Origin: Oscillospiraceae bacterium
GTDB lineage: Bacteria > Bacillota > Clostridia > Monoglobales > WRAG01
NCBI GenBank assembly: GCA_009780345.1
Contig: WRAG01000007.1
Location: 1 to 64,000, forward strand
DNA: 64,000 nt
Direction: 5' to 3'
Shown here: piece by piece, positions 38,469 through 48,235 of the stretch
Layout: each line of letters opens with the position of its first letter
How positions within the stretch are numbered: position 1 is the first letter of the stretch
Position numbers and translations under genes: made by a program
Notes under the pieces: generated by a model
The model's database searches: none
The model's input: only the letters and a program-made list of their open reading frames with translations
What the model was told of the DNA's origin: nothing

Positions 38469-39290
38469 ATGATATTTTTAACTATATTGTTGGCGATATT
38501 TATATTCGGAATACTGATTCTTGTCCACGAGCTTGGGCATTTTTGGGCGGCGCGCGCGTTTAATGTGAAGGTTACCGACTTTGCGATTGGAATGGGACCG
38601 GCAATTTGGAAGAAGCAGAAAGGCGAGACGTTGTACGCGATTCGCGCGATTCCGATTGGCGGATATTGCAAAATGGAAGGTGAGGACGAGGAAATTAAGT
38701 CTGAACGCTCTCTTTCCGCAAAGCCTTGGTGGGCGAGGTTTATCGTGCTGTTTTCCGGCGCGTTTATGAACATCGTGCTTGGATTTGTGGTTTGCTTGAT
38801 CATTGTGGCGTGGCTTGCGATTTCGCCTGCCGAACCGTCAACCGAAACTATATTCGGCGTTTTGTCAGCGAGATTAGCTGAAAATTCGAATATTCTTTAT
38901 ATACTAAGGCTGGCGTTTGAAATGACGGTTGCGAGCGCCAGAGTTGTATTTCAATCAATAGGAATGTTACTCAGCGGCGAGGCGGGAATCGGCGATTTGA
39001 TGGGACCTGTCGGCATTGTCGATGAAATTGGATACTACGCGCGAGTGGGCGGACTTCCCGTTTTGTGGTTAACTGCTGTGATGGCTGTAAACCTTGGGAT
39101 TTTGAACCTTTTGCCGCTTCCGGCGTTGGACGGCGGACGGATTATATTCGTGCTAATTGAAGCGGTGCGCAGAAAGCCCATTCCACCGGAGAAAGAGGGA
39201 ATTGTGCACTTTATCGGAATCGTGCTGTTACTTGGATTGATGGTGTTTGTGACGTTTAACGACATTGTGCGGTTATGTTTTGGTGGGTAG
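38469..39290 (+). CDS. rseP: Site-2 protease RseP-like, lacking a recognisable PDZ domain
   Basis: HELGHFWAARAFNVKVTDFAIGMGP, LLPLPALDGGRIIFVLIEAVRRKPI; only ~273 aa. Confidence 0.92.
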   Translation: MIFLTILLAIFIFGILILVHELGHFWAARAFNVKVTDFAIGMGPAIWKKQKGETLYAIRAIPIGGYCKMEGEDEEIKSERSLSAKPWWARFIVLFSGAFMNIVLGFVVCLIIVAWLAISPAEPSTETIFGVLSARLAENSNILYILRLAFEMTVASARVVFQSIGMLLSGEAGIGDLMGPVGIVDEIGYYARVGGLPVLWLTAVMAVNLGILNLLPLPALDGGRIIFVLIEAVRRKPIPPEKEGIVHFIGIVLLLGLMVFVTFNDIVRLCFGG

Positions 39291-39292
39291 AT

Positions 39293-39321
39293 TAAAAAAA
39301 GAGCCGAAAGGCTCTTTTTTT
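39293..39321. terminator. Bidirectional intrinsic terminator
   Basis: AAAAAAAGAGCC-GAAA-GGCTCTTTTTTT between convergent genes. Confidence 0.9.
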
Positions 39322-39329
39322 AATTTTGT

Positions 39330-40529
39330 TTATTTCCAAAGCGGAACAACGTCAAATCCCATATCCTCGAGAAGGTAAAGCACTATGCCGGTGTTTCCGC
39401 CCATTATATGGCTTATGCCAAACGTGAAAAAGAACGTAGTCGGCTCTTCTGTATTTCTTAGCAATTCGGCAATGCCGTTTGCGTAGATACGATCACGGTA
39501 ATCCCAGTGTATGTAGTGCATATGCTGCATTAATGGGTCGCCGTAAGAACTCCAACCGGATTCAAGGATGGCTCGAAGCGCGTCAATGTCTTGTCTTTCA
39601 TAGGCTTCAGCAAGACCATATTCGCCTTCGAAATAAGACAACATTGTTTCGAAATCAGGGAAATCAACCAATGCGTAAACCTGCAACTCCATAGGCACAT
39701 CAAAAAGAAGATAAGCCTGATCGACAATATTTTCAAATCCCATAATTGGTCTGTCGTTCGCTCGCGCGAACTCGGCGATATAACCGTCTACCATATGGTC
39801 ACCGATTCCTATTTCCGTTCCGGTTAATGCCAGCATAATCATTTCAAGCGCCGCGGTAAGCGCGATAGGTCTAAGGGTTGCGATGTATTCGTATTGCAGT
39901 CCTATGGCGCTGAAACTTTCAAAATTTGTGATGAAATTTTCGAAAACGTCTTCCGGCAGAATATCTTCCAACGTAAGCCCGTCGGGAATGATTTGCAAAG
40001 CCGCAATTGCTTCCAACTGTTCTTCGCTTAAATCCATCATTTCGTTCATGTCTACTTCAAATCCGAAAATGTCGGCGCGCGCCATTGCGTCTTCCACCAT
40101 AGGGTGCAACGGGAACCAATTCGGGCGTCCCGCGTGCATTGAACCGAATATGTAGGCAACGTTGTCGTTATACTCTATGCGCGTAAGCATACCGTGGATT
40201 TGCGGCCTTTCGTAATCTTCCTCGCCGTAAAACAGTTCAATCGCAAATGCAAGCGGTATCCATGACATATTATACATGATAAATCCGCCGATTGCCTCAA
40301 CCGCCACAACTTCGTAATCTCCGGCGGCGAAAGTGATAATTACCGATCGAGTCGCGTCGACCCATTCCACTTCTGCGCCAAACGCGTAAGCCGTCGCACG
40401 CAACGGAACAAACGCTTCGCCGTCAACGTATGTATTATAAATCGGGGCAAGCGGGCTTGCCATTGCTACTGTTGAAACAGCCATTACGAATACTAATATC
40501 AATGCAATTATCTTTGAACTTTTCACCAA
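39330..40529 (-). CDS. TraB/GumN-family protein with N-terminal copper-amine-oxidase-like (stalk) domain
   Basis: Signal peptide; VDGEAFVPLRATAYAFGAEVEWVDATRSVIITF (stalk) then VAYIFGSMHAGRPNWFPLHPMVEDAMARADIFGFEVDM (TraB/GumN). Confidence 0.85.
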   Translation of the reverse strand: MVKSSKIIALILVFVMAVSTVAMASPLAPIYNTYVDGEAFVPLRATAYAFGAEVEWVDATRSVIITFAAGDYEVVAVEAIGGFIMYNMSWIPLAFAIELFYGEEDYERPQIHGMLTRIEYNDNVAYIFGSMHAGRPNWFPLHPMVEDAMARADIFGFEVDMNEMMDLSEEQLEAIAALQIIPDGLTLEDILPEDVFENFITNFESFSAIGLQYEYIATLRPIALTAALEMIMLALTGTEIGIGDHMVDGYIAEFARANDRPIMGFENIVDQAYLLFDVPMELQVYALVDFPDFETMLSYFEGEYGLAEAYERQDIDALRAILESGWSSYGDPLMQHMHYIHWDYRDRIYANGIAELLRNTEEPTTFFFTFGISHIMGGNTGIVLYLLEDMGFDVVPLWK

Positions 40530-40552
40530 AATCTCTCCTCCTATGTTATAAA

Positions 40553-41317
40553 TTATATAAGATCTTTCATATTGTAGAATCCCGCGGGCTTGTCCTTTAA
40601 AAATGCTGCCGCGCGAACCGCGCCGACGGCGAAAACCTCTTTCGACGTTGCGGAATGTTTGATTTCGATAACTTCGTCAAGTCCGGCGAAGATAACCGAG
40701 TGTTCGCCGACAATCGTTCCGCCACGGACGGCGTGAATCCCAATTTCGGCCTTGTCGCGCTTTTTGCGGGATGAATGACGGTCGTATGTGTAGACCGGCG
40801 CGGATTCAAGCTCGCTTGCGATTGCGTCGGCGATCGCAAGCGCGGTTCCGCTTGGCGCGTCGACTTTTTGATTGTGATGTTTTTCGATAATTTCGATGTC
40901 AAATCCGTCTTGCAACGCTTTCGCCGCGCGGGTTGCGAGATCGATGATTAAACTTACGCCGATTGACATATTCGCCGAATAGAATATCGGAATTTTCGCG
41001 GCTGCCGCTTCGATTTGTTGAATTTGGGCGGCAGAAAGCCCCGTGGTGCATATCACCGCGGGGGTTTGTGTGCGAATCGCGTAATGAAGCACGCTATCCA
41101 ATGCGGATGGATGTGAGAAATCAACGATAACGTCAATTTTTTCGGTTATTTGGTGCAAATCCGAATACACATCGTATGATAGGTTCAAATCCCTTTTATC
41201 AAAATTAATATCATATCCGCAAGAAATCAAAAGCCCGTCAACAGGCTCTTTCGCCACAACCTTAGTTATCGCCTGCCCCATATGCCCTAAGCAACCCGAT
41301 AATAGTATATTTGTCAT
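40553..41317 (-). CDS. dapB: 4-hydroxy-tetrahydrodipicolinate reductase
   Basis: NILLSGCLGHMGQAITKVV, EKHHNQKVDAPSGTALAIADAI. Confidence 0.97.
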   Translation of the reverse strand: MTNILLSGCLGHMGQAITKVVAKEPVDGLLISCGYDINFDKRDLNLSYDVYSDLHQITEKIDVIVDFSHPSALDSVLHYAIRTQTPAVICTTGLSAAQIQQIEAAAAKIPIFYSANMSIGVSLIIDLATRAAKALQDGFDIEIIEKHHNQKVDAPSGTALAIADAIASELESAPVYTYDRHSSRKKRDKAEIGIHAVRGGTIVGEHSVIFAGLDEVIEIKHSATSKEVFAVGAVRAAAFLKDKPAGFYNMKDLI

Positions 41318-41329
41318 ATGTAACACCTC

Positions 41330-41403
41330 TGTAGGGGCGGCATTTTGCCGCCCGTAAAATTAACATTATCTACTCACGCGGGCGGCAAAATGCCGCCCCT
41401 ACA
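41330..41403. repeat. MITE-like inverted repeat with 25-bp perfect arms
   Basis: TGTAGGGGCGGCATTTTGCCGCCCG ... CGGGCGGCAAAATGCCGCCCCTACA. Confidence 0.95.
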
Positions 41404-42283
41404 TTTTCAATCCGTACTTCTCAATCGCAGTTTTCAGCGTTGCCAAATTCTTCTCGTCCATATCGCAAAGCGGCATACGAAGCGGCCCGACGTTGTAGCC
41501 CAGCAAATTCATCGCCGTTTTAATCGGAATCGGATTCACTTCGACAAACAGCGAATTTACAAGGTCGAGCATTGCTAAAAACATCTCTTTCGAGCCGTTC
41601 ACGTCGCCGTTTAAATATTTTTCGCAAATATCGTGCGTTTGCGCGGGCAAAATATTTGCCACAACCGAAATAACACCAACTCCGCCAACGGACATAACAG
41701 GAACGATAATATCGTCATTCCCGCTGTAAAGCACCAAGTCGGTTTCCGCCGCGATTTTTGCGACAAACGCCAAATCGCCCGTCGCTTCTTTGACTGCGTT
41801 GATGTTCGGAAGCTTTGCCAACTTTTTCAGCGTTTCGATACTGAACGCAAGTCCGCCGGTTCGTCCGGGGATATTGTAAAGCACAATCGGGATATTCACC
41901 GCGTTCGCGATTTGCTCAAAGTGAAGATAAAGCCCTTTTTGCGTGGTTTTGTTATAGTACGGCGTAACGATTAGCAATCCGTCCGCGCCGACGCTTTCCG
42001 CGTATGTAGATAGGTCAATTGCTTCGGCGGTATTATTGCTGCCCGTTCCCGCGATTACGGGAAGGCGTTTTGCGACCTTATCGACAGTATATTTAACCAC
42101 CGATTTATGCTCTTCGGTCAGCATTGTGGACGCCTCGCCCGTCGTGCCGCATACGATGATCGCGTCGGTTTTGTTTGCGATGTGGAATTCGATTAACTCG
42201 CCGAGTTTGTCGAAATCAACACCGTTATTCGTAAATGGCGTAACGATCGCAACGCCGCTTCCGGTGAAAATTGGGGTTTTCAT
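41399..42283 (-). CDS. dapA: 4-hydroxy-tetrahydrodipicolinate synthase
   Basis: [49 protein letters not shown]. Confidence 0.97.
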   Translation of the reverse strand: MKTPIFTGSGVAIVTPFTNNGVDFDKLGELIEFHIANKTDAIIVCGTTGEASTMLTEEHKSVVKYTVDKVAKRLPVIAGTGSNNTAEAIDLSTYAESVGADGLLIVTPYYNKTTQKGLYLHFEQIANAVNIPIVLYNIPGRTGGLAFSIETLKKLAKLPNINAVKEATGDLAFVAKIAAETDLVLYSGNDDIIVPVMSVGGVGVISVVANILPAQTHDICEKYLNGDVNGSKEMFLAMLDLVNSLFVEVNPIPIKTAMNLLGYNVGPLRMPLCDMDEKNLATLKTAIEKYGLKM

Positions 42284-42299
42284 ATATGTGCCTCCTTTT

Positions 42300-43105
42300 T
42301 TATAGGGCGTTGCCCTAGAACCTTTTTGCGCCTGCGGGCGCGAGCATTAAACCTTTTTCAGCGAAGTCGCTGTAGCATTTGCGCTTGTCAGCGCAGGACG
42401 ACAAGGGCTTGTCGAAGCCCTTGCGGTAGGTTTCAACCAATCATTCTATGGCAAAACACCTGCCTTGAATTCTTGGGAAGTCCTCAAGGACGAACCGTTA
42501 GCCAAAACAAGTTTTGGACGGTTCAGCCTCAAGCCCCGAAAATTTTTTCACAAAAAATTTAGTAAAACTTGCGGCGGCGGTCAACCGCAACCGTTCAAGC
42601 GGCGGCACAAAACGCCTTGCTTTCACGGGCGGTTTTCACAGGGGTGGCATTAGCCGAATTAAAAAACAAATTCGGATGCCACTCCCCAAACGCGCTATGG
42701 CGCTATTGTGACCGCGCCGCTAAAAAATGTGCAAACATCTACGCATCAGTTAAGTACCTACGGCAGCAAAAGCCGCATGCTCGAATGGAAACGGTGTTCG
42801 CACACACTAATCTTTCCGCGAATGCGGTTCGCTAACCCGGTTTTTTAGTCGCCGCTCGCGGCACAAATCGCGCTTTTTGCGTTTGTGATCGCCAGGCGAC
42901 CGGGATTGGCAAGGGCAGAGCCCTTGTCGCCCGTCCGGTAACGGCAGTCCGCGCATAGCGCGTGGCTTTACATTATGCCGTTTCCTCGGCGGTTTTTGCC
43001 GAATCAGTGACACAATGCCCGCAGAGCCTTGCTCTGAAAAATGGTTTTTAGGGCAAAGCCCTAAAAACTATGCGGCAGTCGCCGCAAATATGCGCTTGTC
43101 AGCGC
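42300..43105. repeat. Modular palindromic intergenic mosaic, cluster 7
   Basis: Shares modules with clusters 1, 2, 4, 5 and 6, plus an inverted copy of the cluster 3/8 module. Confidence 0.85.
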
Positions 43106-43111
43106 AAAAAA

Positions 43112-44191
43112 TCACTCAAACCATCCCTTGGCAGCCAATAATTCCGCCATAAGTACTGCGCCGCCGGCAGCGCCGCGCACGGTGTTGTGCGATAGACACA
43201 CGAACTTATAATCATACTGACTATCCTCGCGCAAACGCCCGACCGACACAGCCATCCCCTTCTCGTCGTCGCGGTTTAGCTTGGTTTGGGGCATATTATC
43301 CTCGTCGTGATAATGCAAAAACTGCTTCGGCGCAAGGGGTAGCTCCAATTTTTGCGGCTCGCCCGAAAAGTTCTTCCATATATTTAATATTTCTTCTTTC
43401 GAAGGTTTATTCTCAAATTTTACAAACACCGCCGCCATATGACCGTCGGACACCGGCACGCGGATACATTGCGCGGTGATATAAATGCCGTCGGTAGGCA
43501 CGATTTTATCGCCCTTGATTTTGCCCCAGATTTTCAGCGGTTCGCGCTCGCTTTTCTCTTCCTCGCCGCCGATAAACGGAATCACGTTATCAACCATTTC
43601 CGGCCACGTTTCAAAGGTTTTTCCCGCGCCGGAAATAGCTTGATACGTACACGCAAGCACATTTTTGATTCCGAACTTCTCAAGCGTTCCGAGTGCCGGA
43701 ACGTAACTTTGAAGCGAGCAATTCGACTTAACCGCGATAAATCCGCGCTTGGTTCCCAATCGCTTTCGTTGCGCGTGAATAATTTCCGCGTGACCGGGAT
43801 TGATTTCCGGGATAATCATGGGAACGTCGTCGGTTCCGCGATGCGCTGAATTGTTAGATATAACGGGGCATTCCGCTTTTGCGTATTGCTCTTCCAACGC
43901 CTTGATTTCATTCTTTTCCATATCCACGGCGCAGAACACGAAATCGCACATTTCCGCGATTTTTTCAACGTCGGTTATGGCGTTGTAAACCGGCATAGCC
44001 GCGACGCCAGACGGCATAGCGTCTTTCATGCTCCAACGATTGCCAACCGCTTCGGCGTAAGTTTTGCCCGCGCTGCGCGGCGACGCCGCAAGAGCTGTGA
44101 TGTTAAACCACGGATGATTGTGAAGAAGTGTGATAAAACGCTGCCCTACCATTCCTGTTGCTCCGATAATTCCTACATTATACTGTTGCAA
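43112..44191 (-). CDS. asd: Aspartate-semialdehyde dehydrogenase
   Basis: YNVGIIGATGMVGQRFITLLHNHPWF, KSNCSLQSYVPAL, QAISGAGKTF. Confidence 0.96.
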   Translation of the reverse strand: MQQYNVGIIGATGMVGQRFITLLHNHPWFNITALAASPRSAGKTYAEAVGNRWSMKDAMPSGVAAMPVYNAITDVEKIAEMCDFVFCAVDMEKNEIKALEEQYAKAECPVISNNSAHRGTDDVPMIIPEINPGHAEIIHAQRKRLGTKRGFIAVKSNCSLQSYVPALGTLEKFGIKNVLACTYQAISGAGKTFETWPEMVDNVIPFIGGEEEKSEREPLKIWGKIKGDKIVPTDGIYITAQCIRVPVSDGHMAAVFVKFENKPSKEEILNIWKNFSGEPQKLELPLAPKQFLHYHDEDNMPQTKLNRDDEKGMAVSVGRLREDSQYDYKFVCLSHNTVRGAAGGAVLMAELLAAKGWFE

Positions 44192-44273
44192 AATAATTCA
44201 ACTCCCATTAAAAATAATCATTATACATATATACATATTTCAGTATACCACGCCGTTGCGAATAATGTCAATA

Positions 44274-44303
44274 AAAAAAAGAGCCTTTCGGCTCTTTTTT
44301 ATT
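44274..44303. terminator. Intrinsic terminator
   Basis: AAAAAAAAGAGCC-TTTC-GGCTCTTTTTT. Confidence 0.85.
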
Positions 44304-45438
44304 CACTTACATCGTTTTTTACTGTGCCGCCTACGATTCCTATAATGCTCCAATAAATAAATAGTGTTCTAACATTAATGTTGCTTGCTTCGAACGGAAT
44401 CATAATTACGGCGCCCAAAAGCGCGAAAATTCCCGCGATTAATACGAGGCGGGAATCTCCCTTTCTGCGAAAAATCCCGACAATCGCCTTGCGGACGAAT
44501 CGAATTACGTGCCACAAAAACAGTAAAAGCGCCGCCGTGCCGATGTAGAAGAATATTTGCACGCCAATATGCTGCGACTCGCGTGCGGCGATATACGCAG
44601 CGAAGATGTCCAAAAAAGGTTGCGTGCCAACCGTTCCCGCGCGGGCGTAAATCCCTTGCGCAATCATCGCGTAATCAAGAAAATCGCCGTCTAACGGGAT
44701 TGCGGAAATTTGCTGCTGCACAATATCGCCGACATCGAATATCACTGCGATTACTCCGTAAATCGCGGGCAAAAGCCCGGCGACAAGCCACGGGCGCAAG
44801 CGTTTGTTGCGTTTTAGAAACGCGAATGCCGCGGCGAACGGGAAAAGCATGACCAAAAATTCCGAAAAATACTGCCCACTTGACATATCAACGTAAAAAA
44901 TCGTGTCAATTGACACATACGCCGCTCGCACGAAAACGGCGATGTAAATTCCGGCTAAAATTTTAAAAATATCCGGCGGCTCGGAAATTACCTGCATAAT
45001 CAAAAAAGATATGCCGATTACAGCGAGAAGCGATAGAAGCATAAACGCCGCACTTGTTTCGATTTGTAAAAACAGCGCGGTCAAAACAAATATATACAAA
45101 AAAATTGAATGATTTGCGGCGGCGCGGATATTTGGCGTTTTCAAAATAAACATTACCGAAAGCAGCCAAAACAGCGCGAACACAAACCAATCCTGCCAAA
45201 GTGGCGGCGGAATTATGCCGAGCAAAGCGAGCATTATACCGATTCCCGTTGAGGTGAACGGCAAATGCGAGTAAATTTGCCGCCGTTTAATCAAAACCAC
45301 CGGCGCGGCGAGCGATTTGTAGATTATCGTTCCGTACCACAGCTCGGCAATAAGCTCGCGATTCACGAAATATTTTAATATTTTGTGGTTTCGCGCGCGC
45401 GTCATTATTCGGTTGTAAAATGAAATTATTTTTTTCAT
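44299..45438 (-). CDS. Polytopic membrane protein, hypothetical
   Basis: Multiple hydrophobic helices; no family recognised. Confidence 0.65.
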   Translation of the reverse strand: MKKIISFYNRIMTRARNHKILKYFVNRELIAELWYGTIIYKSLAAPVVLIKRRQIYSHLPFTSTGIGIMLALLGIIPPPLWQDWFVFALFWLLSVMFILKTPNIRAAANHSIFLYIFVLTALFLQIETSAAFMLLSLLAVIGISFLIMQVISEPPDIFKILAGIYIAVFVRAAYVSIDTIFYVDMSSGQYFSEFLVMLFPFAAAFAFLKRNKRLRPWLVAGLLPAIYGVIAVIFDVGDIVQQQISAIPLDGDFLDYAMIAQGIYARAGTVGTQPFLDIFAAYIAARESQHIGVQIFFYIGTAALLLFLWHVIRFVRKAIVGIFRRKGDSRLVLIAGIFALLGAVIMIPFEASNINVRTLFIYWSIIGIVGGTVKNDVSE

Positions 45439-45505
45439 ATTTTTATTTTATCACGCCGTGCAAATTATATCAATTATAAAAAGTAATAAAAAATGGAAAA
45501 AAATA

Positions 45506-45533
45506 TTGACAACCTGAAAATTTGTGGTATAAT
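45506..45533 (+). promoter_or_regulatory. Sigma-A promoter of rpmH
   Basis: TTGACA (45506-45511), 16-bp spacer, TATAAT (45528-45533). Confidence 0.85.
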
Positions 45534-45554
45534 AAGTAGTCTGACGCAATTAAG

Positions 45555-45676
45555 TTTGCGTCAAATTGCGTGAGATTTCGTTGAAACAAGAGGCGAAAAT
45601 CCGCAGGCGTACAACGGGTACGTTGAGGAATTTTCGGCTCGCAGATTCGGCGGAAGATTGCGTAATTTCACGCAAA
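45555..45676 (+). ncRNA. Structured 5' leader RNA (copy A) upstream of rpmH
   Basis: 122-nt element, about 80% identical by eye to 59331..59453, with a closing outer stem and compensatory substitutions in two inner stems. Confidence 0.7.
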
Positions 45677-45694
45677 ATTGGAGGTATTATAATT

Positions 45695-45829
45695 ATGAAA
45701 AGAACATATCAACCTAAGAAGCGACAACGTTCGAAAGAGCATGGCTTCAGAAAAAGAATGAGAACTAAAAACGGGCGTAAAATTTTGGCTCGCAGACGGT
45801 TAAGAGGCAGAAAAGTGTTGTCCGCGTAG
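45695..45829 (+). CDS. rpmH: 50S ribosomal protein L34
   Basis: [44 protein letters not shown]. Confidence 0.99.
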   Translation: MKRTYQPKKRQRSKEHGFRKRMRTKNGRKILARRRLRGRKVLSA

Positions 45830-45832
45830 GTC

Positions 45833-46213
45833 GTGGACAACAAATCTGTTACTTCAATTAATAAAAATTATGAGTTTCAAAGGCTTTACAGGCGCGGTGA
45901 ATCCGCCGCGGGAGCCTATTTTGTGTTATACGCAAGACGAAACGGAAAGAATATTAATCGTCTCGGAATCACGGTAAGCAAAAAGGTTGGAAAAGCGGTG
46001 CAGCGCAACCGCGCGAAACGGCGGCTTAAAGAACTTTACCGCACAAATTCGCACCGTTTGAAAAAAGGATATGATATTGTAATTGTCGCGCGTGCGAGCG
46101 CCGTAACCGCCCCGTATGACGGGCTGAAGCGCGCGTATTTTTGGGCGATTCGAAAAACAGGCGTGGCAAGTGATAATGCTGGCAAGTCTGCTAAGATAAC
46201 GCGTAAAAATTAA
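45833..46213 (+). CDS. rnpA: Ribonuclease P protein component
   Basis: NRLGITVSKKVGKAVQRNRAKRRLKELYR; GTG start 4 bp after the rpmH stop. Confidence 0.97.
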   Translation: MDNKSVTSINKNYEFQRLYRRGESAAGAYFVLYARRNGKNINRLGITVSKKVGKAVQRNRAKRRLKELYRTNSHRLKKGYDIVIVARASAVTAPYDGLKRAYFWAIRKTGVASDNAGKSAKITRKN

Positions 46214-46271
46214 TGCGAATTAATGTGAACATTGAACCGCGAGACTTGGAAATTATGCGAGTTGTGAAATT

Positions 46272-46478
46272 ATGAAAAAAATTTTAGTAGGAACAATTAA
46301 ATTTTACCAACGTTTTATCTCGCCGCTTAAACGTCCGAGTTGCAGGTTTTATCCGTCCTGTTCGCAGTATGCGATACTTAGCGTGCAAAAATACGGAGCG
46401 TTTAAAGGCGTCGGCAAAGCGATTTGGCGAATTCTACGGTGCAATCCGTGGAACGACGGCGGCGTTGATTTCCCGTAA
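46272..46478 (+). CDS. yidD: Membrane protein insertion efficiency factor YidD
   Basis: [38 protein letters not shown]. Confidence 0.97.
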   Translation: MKKILVGTIKFYQRFISPLKRPSCRFYPSCSQYAILSVQKYGAFKGVGKAIWRILRCNPWNDGGVDFP

Positions 46479-46528
46479 GGCGATATATTGCCTTAGTATA
46501 ATGAATAATGAAATATTAATGAAAGTAG

Positions 46529-47320
46529 TTGATTACTATTAATTGCGAAACTTGGCCTATAATTAGCCAGATAGTTAGTGTTTTGACGTACGTTTTAGAG
46601 TTCTTTATGGGCTTTATAGACAATTTCGGCGTTGCGATTATTGTGTTTACGATAGTCATAAAAATCGTTTTGGTTCCGCTGATATACAAACAGCAAAAAT
46701 CAATGATGAATATGCAAAAGATTCAGCCGTTTTTGAAAGAAGTTCAAGAAAAATATAAGCATGATAAAGAAAAGCTTAACATGGAAACCATGAAGCTTTA
46801 TAAAGAGCATAGAATAAATCCAATGGCAAGTTGCTTGCCTATGCTTATTCAAATGCCTATTATGTTTTCGATGTGGTTTGTTATCAGAGGTGTAACTGAT
46901 AATCCATATTTGTTGGAAACGGTTAATTTTAGTTTCTTAGGATTAAATTTGGCAGAAATGCCGAACTGGGGACCTGGATTGTTGACGCCAAGCCCGAACA
47001 TTCTATGGATAATTCCGTTAGTCGCGGGATTGACCACTTACCTATCGTCGCGAATTATGCAAAAATTTAATCCCTCGCCCGCGTCTCCGGACGGCAAGAA
47101 CCCGATGCAGGCAATGCTGTTGTTTTTCCCGTTTTTCACGGTGTATATCGCGTTCACTTTCCCGGCGGGTGTCGGACTTTACTGGATAGTCAGCAATCTT
47201 CTGATGACGGCGCAGCAGTTTGGTGTGCATAAATATTTGCAAAGGAAATCTAACTCTGAAACGGAGGTTGAAGTGATAAATGTTACACAAAATCGAAAAG
47301 GTAGGAAAAAACGTCGATGA
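46529..47320 (+). CDS. yidC: Membrane protein insertase YidC/SpoIIIJ
   Basis: NFGVAIIVFTIVIKIVLVPLIYKQQKSMMNMQKIQP...MASCLPMLIQMPI; TTG start. Confidence 0.95.
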   Translation: MITINCETWPIISQIVSVLTYVLEFFMGFIDNFGVAIIVFTIVIKIVLVPLIYKQQKSMMNMQKIQPFLKEVQEKYKHDKEKLNMETMKLYKEHRINPMASCLPMLIQMPIMFSMWFVIRGVTDNPYLLETVNFSFLGLNLAEMPNWGPGLLTPSPNILWIIPLVAGLTTYLSSRIMQKFNPSPASPDGKNPMQAMLLFFPFFTVYIAFTFPAGVGLYWIVSNLLMTAQQFGVHKYLQRKSNSETEVEVINVTQNRKGRKKRR

Positions 47321-48143
47321 GGCGTTAGCAAACGCGGCGAAAGAACTGGGCGTTGACGTTTCGGAAATCGGACACGAAATTGTGCAGGAAGTTGGAAAAG
47401 GTTTAATCGGATTTTTGGTGGGTAAAGAGGTTACCATCAACGCATGGCTTAAAAAAGACGAGCCGAAAGCGGCTCCGAAGCCGGTTGAAAAGGCTGAAAA
47501 ACCCAAAGCGGAAAAGAAACCGGTGAAAAAAGTCGAAGCTCCTGCGAAAAAGGTTGAAAAGAAAGCAGCGAAGCCGCTTGAGAAGAAAGTCGAAAAAACT
47601 GAAAAACCTACGAAACCTGCAAAGGTGGAAAAAGTTGCGACGACGGAGAAAAGCGAGAAAGCTCCGCGCGCTCCAAGGGTTAACGCGCCTGTGACTGACG
47701 AGGCTATGACTGCGGCGCGGGAATTTTTGAGCGAATTACTTAACAAAATGGGAATCGAGCATGAACTTAAAGTTCAAAATATCGATAACGTCATAAATAT
47801 CGAAGTTTCGGGCGAGAAAATGGGGCTTTTAATCGGCAAGCGCGGCGATACGCTTGACGCGGTGCAATATCTTACAAGTTTGTACGTAAACAAGGATAAA
47901 TCGGGATACACTAAGTTGAATATCGACACCGAGAATTACCGCGAAAAGCGGGAGGAAACGCTGATTCGCCTTGCGAAAGGGCTGGAGCGGCGGGTTGTCA
48001 CCAACCGTAAGTCGATAACTTTGGAACCCATGTCGCCATACGAGCGGCGGATTATCCACGCGGCTTTGCAAGGCAGTAATAAGATAAAAACTTATAGCGT
48101 TGGCAACGAGCCGAATCGGAAGATTGTTGTGACGTTGGCGTAA
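47280..48143 (+). CDS. jag: SpoIIIJ-associated RNA-binding protein Jag/KhpB
   Basis: Jag_N, K/P/E-rich linker, KH (LIGKRGDTLDAVQYLTSL), R3H (EPMSPYERRIIHAALQGS); overlaps yidC by 41 nt. Confidence 0.95.
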   Translation: MLHKIEKVGKNVDEALANAAKELGVDVSEIGHEIVQEVGKGLIGFLVGKEVTINAWLKKDEPKAAPKPVEKAEKPKAEKKPVKKVEAPAKKVEKKAAKPLEKKVEKTEKPTKPAKVEKVATTEKSEKAPRAPRVNAPVTDEAMTAAREFLSELLNKMGIEHELKVQNIDNVINIEVSGEKMGLLIGKRGDTLDAVQYLTSLYVNKDKSGYTKLNIDTENYREKREETLIRLAKGLERRVVTNRKSITLEPMSPYERRIIHAALQGSNKIKTYSVGNEPNRKIVVTLA

Positions 48144-48235
48144 AGTTGAATAATTGAATTAATGCGGTATGGCGGATAAGCTATGCCGCATTTTTTGCTT
48201 TATAGGAATTTCCTAAAAGCTTGTTTTAATTATAA

